64,000 nucleotides of DNA, from contig NC_134017.1 of assembly GCF_040712315.1 (NCBI RefSeq), positions 49,659,636 to 49,723,635 of the forward strand, read 5' to 3'. Shown one piece after another: positions 12,030-21,490 of this stretch. Source of the stretch: Castanea sativa. Taxonomy: Eukaryota > Streptophyta > Magnoliopsida > Fagales > Fagaceae. Every line of letters starts with the position of its first letter. Within the stretch, counting starts at the first letter, position 1. Below the pieces are notes generated by a model, which was given only the letters and a program-made list of their open reading frames with translations, was not told where the DNA came from and did not search any database. The position numbers and the translations under genes were made by a program.

Positions 12030-13889
12030 TCAAGGTGGATGTGAGACCAGCTTGAGGTTGTCAACCAAATCACGAAGGCGTCCCTTAGGATGGGACTTGG
12101 TGAAGATGTCTGCAAGTTGATCTTTGGAGGAGACGGAGAAGAGCTTGAGAGCACATTGAACAAGATGATAACGGATAAAATGACAATCAATCTCAATATG
12201 TTTAGTCCGTTCATAGAAGACATCATTGTGAGCAATGTGAATGACACTCTGATTATCACAATAAAGAGGAGTAGCAGAGGATGTAGACACACCTAAGTCT
12301 GTAAGAAGCCATCGTAACCAAAGAAGCTCAGATGTGGTATCAGCAAGAGCACGATATTCTGCTTCAGTACTGGAGCAGGTCACAAAGGTTTGTTTCTTAC
12401 TTCGCCAAGAAATCAAGGAAGAGCCAAGAAGAAAACAATAGTCAGTGGTGGACCTACGATCAGTGGGATCTCTTGCCCAATCAGCATCAGAGAATGCACG
12501 GAGTACAAGAGGAGATTGAACTGAGTAGAAAAGGCCATGGAAGAGAGTGCCCTTCAAGTATCGAAGAATGCGCAGAACAGCAGCATAGTGAGTCGATCGT
12601 GGAGCAGACAAATACTGGCTGACCTGATGAACAGCATAGGAAATGACTGGACGAGTAACTGTGAGATAGACTAGGCTGCCAACCAATCATCTATAAAGAG
12701 AAGGATTAGACAATGGTTTCCCCCCCGAGGAAGTCAGATGCTCATTAAGCTCAATTGGGGTGTCAACAGTCTTGCTGTCAGTGAGTCCAGCACGAGACAA
12801 AAGATCAGAAGCACACTTGGCTTGAGTAATATAAATACCATCTGAGGAACGAGTGATTTCAAGACCCAAGAAATAGCTAAGGTGGCCAAGATCTTTCATC
12901 TCAAACTGTTGACTGAGAAAATCCTTGAGTTCTTGTATGCCACTAAGGTCATCACCAGTTATGATCATATCATCCACATAGAGGAGAAGTAGAATGGTGC
13001 CTTTATCAGTACGACGAAGAAATAAGGCAGCATCATAAGGACTGGCAGTGTAACCCAAGCGAAAGATAGTAGAGCTAAATTTTGCAAACCAAGCTCGAGG
13101 AGCTTGTTTAAGACCATACAATGCTCGTCGAAGGTGGCAAACCTTGTTGGAGTCAATGGAGAGACCTAGAGGAGGTTGCATGTAAACTTATTCACTCAAG
13201 TCCCCATTAAGGAATGCATTTTTAACATCCATCTGAAAAAGATCCCATTTTCTAGTAGCAGCAACGGCTAGGAGGGCACGAACAGATGAGATGCGAGCAA
13301 CTGAAGCAAAGGTCTCTTCATAATCAATCCCATACTCCTGTGTAAAACCTTTTGCAACAAGACGAGCCTTATAGCGCTCAATGGACCCATCTGAGCGAGT
13401 CTTAATCTTGTAGATCCACTTGCAACCAACCACAGACTGTCCAGGAGGGAGAGTAACTAAGTCCCAAGTATGGTTTTTGGTTAATGCATCAAGTTCCTCT
13501 TTCATTGCAATCTGCCATAAAGGGACAGTGGAGGCCTCACGATAGGTTTGAGGCTCGTGGAGTGTAGCAAGTGCAGTGTAACAATGATAATCAAGTAAAT
13601 GTGTAGGAATGGATCTTACCCGGGTTGAGTGACGAGGTGGAAGGTCTTGTGGAGGATCTTCAGGCGGAGCAGGAGCGGGGGACCCAGGCTCGAGTTGGGG
13701 TAGCTCGTCATCAATCTGCTCATCTTCTACCTGTCCAGAAGAGACATTAAAAGAATCTGGTGTTTGAATAGAGAAGTCCAAAGGGGGATCAAGTGGATTT
13801 GGAGAAGGAACATGAGACTCCTCTGGAAAGACATCAAGTACAGATGAGGTAGTGAGGGAAGAACGAAAATGAGAAAGTTCAACAAACAA
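12030..13889 (-). pseudogene. Reverse transcriptase and RNase H of the copia element
   Basis: Same-frame blocks at 13188-13889, 12687-13181 and 12030-12686 carry the copia polymerase: [24 protein letters not shown], then ALYGLKQAPRAW and the catalytic LLYVDDMI. RNase H follows with SDADWA, SSTEAEYRAL and LADIFTK. Only single stops part the blocks, one after GDLSE near 13187 and one after NPSLYR near 12687. Catalytic residues are intact, so the copy died by few mutations. Confidence 0.9.
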
Positions 13890-13991
13890 GTGGTGTTCCC
13901 AGGAGACAACATTACGAGAAACACGAAGGCGATGAGAGACAGGATCATAACATCGATACCCCTTTTGTGTTTCGCCATAACCAAGGAAACA

Positions 13992-15000
13992 TCAAAGTCT
14001 AGATTGAGGCTCAAGTTTGTTGTGCTCATGAGGCTGAAGAAGAACAAAACAAGCAGATCCAAAAGAGCGAATGTGATGATAGTCAGGGGGTGACCCAAAG
14101 AGGCGCTCATACGGAGTTTGATTATGGATGACAGTGCTTGGAATGCGGTTGATGGTGTGAACAGCATGAAGAGCAGCTTCACCCCAGAATGGAGGAGGAA
14201 TCTTGGCAGAAAGAAGAAGAGTACGAACAATGTCAAGAATATGACGAAATTTTTGTTCAGCTCGACCATTTTGCTGAGAGGTACCTGGACAAGTTAGATG
14301 ATGTACAGTGCCATAGGAGTGTAACAGAGCGTAACAGAGCTTGAAAAGCATATTGAGTGTATTCAAGAGCATTATCAGAACAAAATATTTTGATTCTTTT
14401 GGAGAATTGGGTTTCAACCATTTTTGCAAAGTTACTGTATATTGGAAAAATTTCAGAACGAGATTTCATAGGGAATATCCAACTGTAACAAGAATAATCA
14501 TCGATGAAAACAACAAAATATCGACATCCACTAATACTAGCAACAGGTTAAGGTCTCCAAACATCAGAATGAATTAACTCAAAAATACTATTAGAAATAG
14601 AATCACTATTATTAAAAGGTAAAGCTGGCTGTTTTCCTAACTGGCATGAAGTACAATCAAAATTGTCTTTGGACACAGAACCTAACAGACCCTTAGAAGC
14701 TAACTGTTGTACCCGAGAAGAGGGTGCATGACCAAGACGAGAGTGCCAAAGTGAGAGAGAGGGTAAGGAAGACACCGCAGCGGCAGTAGCAGCAACAGAC
14801 ACCGGAGCAACATGTGGAAGATGAAGATTGTCCACTGGAAACATACGCCCAACTCTAGGGCCGGTCCCAAGCTCTTGCCCCGTCCTCGAATCCTGCACAA
14901 TACACCCAAAATAGTAAAAAATAAGGCGATAACCTAGTTCAGCTAATTGTCCCACAGAACACAAATTATAGGATAGGTCAGGAACATGGTAGACCCTAGG
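13992..15000 (-). pseudogene. Integrase of the copia element
   Basis: The zinc-binding N-terminus is readable (LWHSRLGH … CTSCQLGK, HHCC). Then come the three acids: D in IHSDVW, D in FCSDNALEY, E in GRAEQKF. A stop follows DVWRP near 14548, and the frame changes between there and 14429. The sequence between still reads as integrase (FVVFIDDYS). The block continues to 13992. Confidence 0.85.
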
Positions 15001-15175
15001 AACAGAAAGGTTGGAGGTTGAAACAAAACCAAGACTATTCCCATGCATGGTGGAACCATCAGCTATGTGAATATTTAGGGGATGTGGAGCAGGGTCAAGT
15101 TTGGAGAATAAGGACGAGTGAGGTGTCATGTGATTGCAACAGGCAGAATCAAAAAGCCAAGTTTAAGACTTACTG
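15001..15175 (-). pseudogene. Protease segment of the copia element
   Basis: The segment WLFDSACCNHMTP follows the gag stop at 15163. Copia proteases normally show DSGA at this place. Here the glycine after DS is replaced (DSACC). The downstream LADGS-like strand reads IADGS. The change may be normal for this lineage or may mark loss of activity. Confidence 0.65.
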
Positions 15176-16179
15176 GGTAAAACTGAGAGAGCAGTGGAAA
15201 GAGATGCATTACCAGCCATACGAACAACTTGAGCTATGATCCCCTGTAGTTCAGAAGGTGAAAGGTTGATAGTGGATCCAGAAGACTGTGACTCAGCTGA
15301 AATGGGAGGCATTGGCGGAGTAGACTCAGTGTTAGCAACTGCAGCATTAGATTTGTTGCGACGGTAACAAGTCTCAATAGTGTGGCCAGGGCACTTGCAA
15401 TAGTTGCAGAACTTTTTATTGGTCTGTCTGCGACGATTGCTGGAGCCAAAAGGATCGCCTGAGTGCTGAGGTTGCTCTATGGATGGAGTAGAAGGAGTAA
15501 GGGCCAAAACATTAAGCTTATCCTGGGCTCGAAGAGTTGCAAGGCGAGCTTCTTCTCTTACTAACTCATTCACAGCAGTATCAAGAGAGGGAGGAGGACA
15601 ACGATTAAGAAGCTGACCTCGAATGGGCTCATAGTCCTTGTGGAGTGACATCAGGAACTCATAGAGACGAAATTCATCTCTAATAGCAGCATATTGTTGA
15701 GCATCTTTTGAGCATGCCCAAGTTGGATCAGAAACGTCAATTTGGTCCCAAATGAAGCGAAGTTGATCATAGTAGTCATTGATGGACTACCCCGGTTCTT
15801 GCCTGAGTTGATGCAATTCAACCACTAACTGATATTTCATGGATCCGTGAGTGGTAGAGTATCTTTTGGCCAACATATCCCATGCTGATTTCGCATCATC
15901 AAAGCTACCCAGCAAATTGGAGATAGAGGGAATGGAAGTGTTTCGAATCCATGTGAGGATCATGTGATTGTGACTATCACATTCAATCATGCGATTGAGA
16001 AAGGCAGCATCTTCTTCACTTGCCCCCTTCACAGGAATAGTGATTGCACCAGTGCAATAATGCCAGAGTATGTGACCCTTAAGGAAACTGCGCATAGCTT
16101 GAGACCAAGATAAGTAATTCCTAGTCTCCTCCAATACAATATTGATGGGGCGAGGAAGAAAAACATCATTTTTATGCAT
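15163..16179 (-). pseudogene. Gag of the copia element
   Basis: Two same-frame blocks (15787-16179 and 15163-15651) give the copia capsid domain (NYLSWSQAMRSFLKG, AWDMLAKRYS) and a zinc knuckle with CX2CX4HX4C spacing (CNYCKCPGHTIETC). A stop after RQEPG near 15787 parts them. The start near 16179 follows a leader of about 650 bp. Confidence 0.85.
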
Positions 16180-16199
16180 TTAGAGACACAATATGTAAA

Positions 16200-16812
16200 A
16201 TCAGACTGCAAAAATGAAATCTACGCGAAAAACTGAGTAAGGAGAACCTGGATTGCAAAAAGTCAACTCCAGAAAAGTCAACGGTCAAAGTCAATGTTCA
16301 ACAATGACATGGCGGGTGACATCAGCAGCGAGCTGGAAGATGACGTCAGCGATGACGTGGCAAGATGACATGGCAGGATGACGTGGCTTAGGGCTGACAT
16401 CAGCAGGAGTAGTCTAGCGCGTGAGGCGAGTGGAGGCGCGTGAGCAGTCGGTTCGCCGCATGGCGGCGCGTGGGTGTGTGACTTTCAGTGCAGAAACTTT
16501 GGGCGCCGTGTGAGGGCGTATGGAGGCTCCGATTAGTGTGAGATTTTCACGAATAGGTAGATCGGAGCAAAACGATCTTCGTGGTACCCTCAGAAAATTT
16601 ATCGAAGCAATATTCACGGCGGTGCCGGAAAAGGCAGTGGTCTTTGCAGTGTTCGAACTCCTCAGCGGCGGCTGCTACAGGTCCGGAATCTGAGGACGAT
16701 GTCTGGAAGACTCGAAGGTTCAACGGCGAAAGGTTGTGGCAGTTGTTGTGACAGCGGAAGCAATATTAAGAATATAGTTACACCAATAAAAACAAGACTG
16801 CTAAAAAAAGGT
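16200..16812 (-). other. Untranslated leader of the copia element
   Basis: The stretch is GC-rich and has no open frame of note. It has a block of short repeats built on GATGACGTGGCA (16300-16400), including one perfect TGACGTCA (16341-16348), and a GGCGCGTGG-rich block (16430-16475). Part of this layout recurs at 38.4-39.3 kb. Confidence 0.6.
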
Positions 16813-16834
16813 CAGAGCAATGGCTCTAATACCA
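16813..16834 (-). other. Primer-binding site of the copia element (tRNA-iMet type)
   Basis: On the minus strand TGGTATTAGAGCC directly follows the LTR. It differs by one base from the usual copia site TGGTATCAGAGCC. An inverted pair AGAGC/GCTCT with a 4-base loop (16814-16827) overlaps it. Confidence 0.85.
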
Positions 16835-17015
16835 TGTCAGAAATACTGAATTCAATAGTATTGTATTTCACACAGAAATAATATACATGAGTGCCTTTAT
16901 ATAGGAGGCATATGAGTGCTGTATAAGTAAATATGAGTGCAGTACAAGTAGTACAATGTGTGCTATACAAATAAGTGACCTAGTTGGGCCAAGCCCACAG
17001 TACTATACGTTAACA
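16835..17015 (-). repeat. 5' LTR of the copia element
   Basis: It is 181 bp and about 96% identical to the partner LTR. The differences are nearly all transitions. Confidence 0.92.
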
Positions 17016-17190
17016 CCATTAATTACATGTCCATGAATTAACTTATTACTTGTAAAAAAAATAAGATTAAAAAAAGGGTCAAATAATTGAGAACTTTTTC
17101 TTCTGTTAAAAATGGCTTGAATTTTTTTTCTTTTTAAATGGCTAATTAGGGAGATAATGTTATCCCTGAGAACTTACAATTAAGTTGTAA

Positions 17191-17314
17191 AACCCATAGT
17201 ATGTTCAAGTTAGCTTAATTGGTAAAGTCTTTAATGGTTGAATAACAGATTTGAGGTTCAATCTCCGCCTACGTTTTTCAATCCAAAAATTGAAACTCTC
17301 TCTAAAAAAAAAAA
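17191..17314 (+). mobile_element. tRNA-derived SINE with target duplication
   Basis: Internal promoter boxes are at tRNA-like spacing: box A TAGCTTAATTGG (17211-17222) and box B GGTTCAATCTC (17255-17265). A 3' A-run follows (17304-17314). The 8-bp duplication AGTTGTAA flanks it at 17183-17190 and 17315-17322. Confidence 0.75.
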
Positions 17315-17427
17315 AGTTGTAACACTCTAAATAATAAATATTTTCCTTGCATGTGGATATGAGCTAAGTTTCTATACTCCACAATCCCATCCAGGATAGG
17401 ATATTTCGAGGTAAAAGGAATTTATAA

Positions 17428-17821
17428 GAGTATCAACATTGGTGGTAGCAAAAATTTAGTACCACAAAAAGTTACTTTATCTATTTTATTACATCACTGT
17501 ACAAAACACCCAATATCAATGCTTTTATTTTAGCATTCAACACAATAAAATAATATATCCACTACAATCATCATTAAATAATCTAAGCTACAGTGAAGGA
17601 CCTAATAAAACTTTTTCTTTTTCTTTTTGTTAACATCTAAGCTATAGTACACATGCAAAGATAACTGTGCACTGTAGTTCAACAACAAAAATTTTTGGCT
17701 TTTCCTCCACTAATGCAGCCAAAAATCTTGGCTTTTTCCTCTATTGATGTAGCCCACTTTTGTTATATTTGGTTGGTAAATTTAACATTTTAGCAATTTG
17801 TCTCTACTAATACTAATGCTC
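17428..17821. mobile_element. Tourist/PIF-type miniature element
   Basis: The left end GAGTATCAACATTGG and the right end CTAATACTAATGCTC are imperfect terminal inverted repeats. TAA stands on both sides. There is no coding capacity. Its ends resemble those of the elements at 9468, 18115 and 21800. Confidence 0.65.
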
Positions 17822-17848
17822 TAAAACATAGTTGAAGAAGCACAGCTG

Positions 17849-18469
17849 CAGGGATGGACCCAAAGGGGCCCAAGGCAGCCCGGGCACCCTAGCCCAAACA
17901 ATTAAAAGAAAAAAAAAATTTTGGGCCCCCTTGGCCCAAAGAAATAAATGATAAAAAAATTATGGTTATATATTTTTTATTTCTAGAGTTGTCTCCCTCT
18001 CCCAAAAACTTAGACCTCCTCCATTTTAATCAACTTAGCCCAACTAGTAACTACTCAACTAAAACACTTAACAAAAATAAAACTTCAAAAAAAAAAAAAA
18101 TCAGCCTAGTATTAGAGTACAAGCATCAAATGTTCTAAATGCTAAATATTTAGTATTTAGAACACCAAATACCAAAAATACTACTGTATGAGACATTTCA
18201 AATGCTATATTAAAGTAGCAAAAGTAAGTTTTGATATGTGAAAAAAAAAAAAAAAAATTGTGCAACAGTTGATGCTCTTAATAAACAATATTATTGTGCA
18301 TTTTTTTGTCGTTGTTGGTAGATGATTACATCTTAATGCATTAAGAAATAATAATTTTGTGTATTTATCTTTATTGATATATTTTTTTAATACCATATGA
18401 ATACTTATTTGTTTTTTTTTTCCTTATACTTCAGTCCCTAGCTTGAAATCCTAGGTCCACCCCTCCCTG
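17849..18469. mobile_element. hAT-like element carrying a nested miniature element
   Basis: The ends CAGGGATGGACC and GGTCCACCCCTCCCTG are inverted with a 4-base insertion on one side. The flanks CACAGCTG and TGCAGCTA give only a poor 8-bp duplication. GC-rich ends and an A/T-rich centre match the elements at 31922 and 47294. The centre is interrupted by the element at 18115-18277. Confidence 0.5.
18115..18277. mobile_element. Tourist-like miniature element nested in the hAT-like element
   Basis: It starts GAGTACAAGCATC and ends TTGATGCTC, with TTA on both sides. The interior contains the inverted pair AAATGTTCTAAATGC / TATTTAGAACA. Confidence 0.55.
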
Positions 18470-18849
18470 AGTGCAGCTAGTCTAATTTCACCCCTTATTT
18501 GGTTCTAAAATATCAGACTCATTGCAATCTTGTAAAAGATGAACAATTGATTTCATGTATCCATTACCCTTGGATGAATAAGATAACTTCTCTCCTTTTT
18601 ATTTTATTTTTATAATTAATATTTAAAATGTGAAGATTGAAATTGCATTTTGAAAGGGATAAAAACTGTACAAATTTAAGTTAAAGCATGCTAAATAATT
18701 TTGAATTCTAGAAATGTATGCTTTATAGTTGATACAATACTTTCATGTGTATCTAGAAAAGGAAAAAAAAACAAAAAGTATAAGTTGCTTGTCATATTCA
18801 TTAGTATTGTATTTTATTAGTTCTTTTGGGGACATTTGAGAATGTGTCC

Positions 18850-19632
18850 TGTTAGGTCACAATTTGTGCCCAAACCCAAAAGATACAATTGGGATAGGCT
18901 CAAAAAGCCCAATACAATGAATTTGTAAAGACTGAGCTTGAAATCTAGGTTCTAATGATTTTTACTAACAAAGATGATGGGCTCGATTATATCATCATAC
19001 AAATGTGATAGCTTATATAACAAAAATTGTCCTTGGACTCAAGCCGAGGAGGTTGGATTCTATATTTCTCTTCCTTAAGAAAAGGTTACAAGTATTGATC
19101 TTAATGTCTGCAGTGTTTTCTTTCTCCTATCTCCGATTCCCCTTTCCTGAATGTATTCTCCTCCTTTTATATCATCTTTCTTTCTCTTTCCATCCTCCAC
19201 GTGTGGATCAGATTACTAGTTTGGATACTTGTCCTATTAGCTCATCCTTGAGGTCTTTGGAGATAGCTGTAAGGCTGAAACCTGATGTTCAGGCATCACC
19301 TCTCCATTAATGCGGCCAGAGGTTTAGTTGCAGAGCATTTAATGCGGTGATAGCAGCTTTATCTTAGATATTTCATAGCCTTTCTTCCTATCCTGTACAC
19401 CCACCATGCATGTCCTTACTTACAGGATCTCCTAGAATATTACTTTTGGACGTCAGACAAGTCGAGGATGAACTCTTCCTTGGACCAACTTCTGGAATGA
19501 CCATGATCAGTCTCCGCCTCTTTATCCATCAACACTGCTGCTTGAGTCGACATTCTCACATCCTCGGACTATTTAGTGTCCTTGGATTGGGCCTCTGGCC
19601 CGATTCATAATTGTGGGCCCATTGACCCTACA
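18850..19632. repeat. Solo LTR with perfect 5-bp target duplication
   Basis: A 783-bp unit starts TGTTAGG and ends CCCTACA. It is flanked on both sides by TGTCC (18845-18849 and 19633-19637). It has no coding capacity and no partner LTR, so it looks like the product of LTR-LTR recombination. The element family and its strand are not settled. Confidence 0.75.
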
Positions 19633-19785
19633 TGTCCTATTCTCAAATGTTTCAAATTTCATCCACAACATTATCGATCTACATGAGTTTCAAGGTGTTT
19701 TATGGATAGAAAATAGAATATATATTCACACACTACACCCAACTTATCATAAATTATTAAAATTTATAAATTAAAATATTACAAC

Positions 19786-19935
19786 TTTTTTTTGAGAGAG
19801 TTCAACCTATGACGTCTATTTCTGATAATGACTCTTTATCATCAGACCAATACTCTAATAAGTTTTTAGTGTAGACGAGGATTGAACTCCAGGTCTTTTA
19901 TTCAACCATTAGAGACTCTACTAGTTAAGCTTCAT
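19786..19935 (-). mobile_element. tRNA-derived SINE, minus strand
   Basis: Read on the minus strand it has a box A-like AGCTTAACTAGTAGAG, a box B-like AGTTCAATCCT (plus 19878-19888), and ends in an A-run (T-run at 19786-19793). No clear target duplication is seen. Confidence 0.55.
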
Positions 19936-20869
19936 ACATATGTGATACATTCACTTGACTTATTGTAGCGCAAAAAAACAAGAAAAGAAAAAAATGAAAG
20001 AAAAAAAACTCCCTAATAATCATTTATCAGCACTCCAATCTCCGACCATAATGCCAAAGATAATTTTTCTAATGATTAGTACTATATAATCTTAATTAGA
20101 TAGACAGTAAATTTACATTTATTTTAAAAAGTATAGGTTGATGGTCTGACTCATAGGATTATAGGAGGCAAAATATACATGATACAAGATATGGATATGT
20201 TTCATTCAATTAAAGATTTTAAATGGAAACAAAAAGAAGAAGACGATTTATATGTGAATTACAAACTTAAACAATTAAAAGAACTATCTATGTTAAGTTA
20301 TTTATTTTATTTATTTATATTCCATTTTTTATTTAGAAACATTTATATTCCAACTTAGTAGCTTGTTTATATAATTTGATAAGATATAATCAAAGATCTA
20401 TTTATTAACTATTTAGTTAAGAGTTTTGTAGTCTAACTAGTTGACACTTCTCAGTATTTAAAAAAAAAAATTCAGAGATTAAATCTTCACTCTCCAACTA
20501 TCGAGTTATTAAAATAATAATAATATCTCTAAAATGTACATATGTGTAATATATGATATAATATGTGTATTTTAGTATTTAACTAACTTTTTTCAGCCTT
20601 TTGATCCCGCTGAAAGTTATATGAAGTAAAAGACAAGTGTAAAAGTATAGCATTTTGAATGTATTGGTCCAATTAGTTTTTTAAATTTGCATTGAGACTT
20701 ACATTTTGGGAGCAGAGCAAGCAAAATCGAGTAATGGATCTTAGAAAAATGAAATTTTGAATGGTTGGAAGCAACTTGCAATCTACCGATATACGAGAAC
20801 AAAATGCTATTGGCGGCTTTGCCTATCTATTCTATTATGACTGGCTTGGGAGTGGTTTATTTAGATAAT

Positions 20870-21015
20870 TGACATGTTAACAATATTTTTACAACAAATC
20901 TTAAGTGATAAGATGTTATTAGTTTTAATTTGAATCCATCATATAAATTATTATTTTTGTTCACTAGTAATAACCCATCACTTAAGAATTGTTGTAAAAA
21001 TATTTTGGATATAAC
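20870..21015. mobile_element. Foldback miniature element, copy 2
   Basis: Arms with TTAACAATATTTTTACAAC and GTTGTAAAAATATTTT match the element at 11056-11271. The next block, ATCTTAAGTGATAAGATGTT, faces ACCCATCACTTAAGAATTG. It is shorter and more diverged than copy 1. Confidence 0.6.
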
Positions 21016-21490
21016 ATTTTTAATTTATATATCAACTTTATAATCTTAAATTTGTCTTAACAATTATTTTCAAGGAATTTCTTTTTGAAATTCAATACTA
21101 AAAATAAATAAAAAGAGTCAGGTTTTTTTTTTTGTTGAAGTGGAGTCAGGTTTGATACTTCAGTAACGAAAAATTTCGAAATTTGATTGTGAGAAACTAT
21201 TCTCTATCCCTTATTTGTGTTTGTTTCTAAAAAGAAATGAAAGACGTGGCGTTAATGTGACTGGTTTAGATAACTGGGCTGGCTACACCAATAGGCCCAA
21301 TTAAAAAGCCCAGTGCAGAATACATATAATACTAAGTCCAAAGCGCCAGATTATCCAAAAAAAAAATTTTGGCGTCTGAGCGGTATAAGGACGGCGGTGA
21401 GCCCCCTCAATTACAATCGTACTCTTTTTGTTTGATTAAAATTTCAGAGATTCTACACTGCTTGATGACAATTAGTTTAACCTTACGCAG

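Larger units (their letters stand above)
11836..17015 (-). mobile_element. Ty1/copia retrotransposon, full length, recently inactivated
   Basis: Two 181-bp LTRs (11836-12016 and 16835-17015) begin TGTCAGAAAT and end GTTAACA. They are flanked by CCATC and CCATT, a 5-bp target duplication with one change. I count about 8 differences between the LTRs (4.4%). On the minus strand the order is gag, protease, integrase, reverse transcriptase, RNase H, as in Ty1/copia. A purine tract borders the 3' LTR and an initiator-tRNA-Met-type primer site borders the 5' LTR. The element lies antisense in intron 1 of the receptor kinase. Confidence 0.93.
11589..21490 (+). other. Transposon-filled intron 1 of the receptor kinase
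   Basis: The 9902-bp intron runs from GTAAGA at 11589 to CCTTACGCAG ending at 21490. In order it holds a SINE-like fragment, an antisense copia element, a SINE, two nested miniature elements, a solo LTR, a second SINE and a foldback element. Stretches between 19950 and 20860 and between 21020 and 21400 show no recognised feature. The intron assignment rests on matching phases and on the protein pattern across the junction. Confidence 0.7.

Noticed and set aside
13727..14269. 180-codon minus-strand frame, rich in Leu and Phe
   Set aside because: It is the off-frame shadow of the copia integrase/polymerase coding region.
17211..17265. tRNA-like promoter boxes, possible tRNA gene
   Set aside because: No cloverleaf can be completed. 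An A-run and target duplication show a SINE.
19005..19610. Two plus-strand frames of 101 and 66 codons
   Set aside because: They fall inside the solo LTR and have no known protein features.
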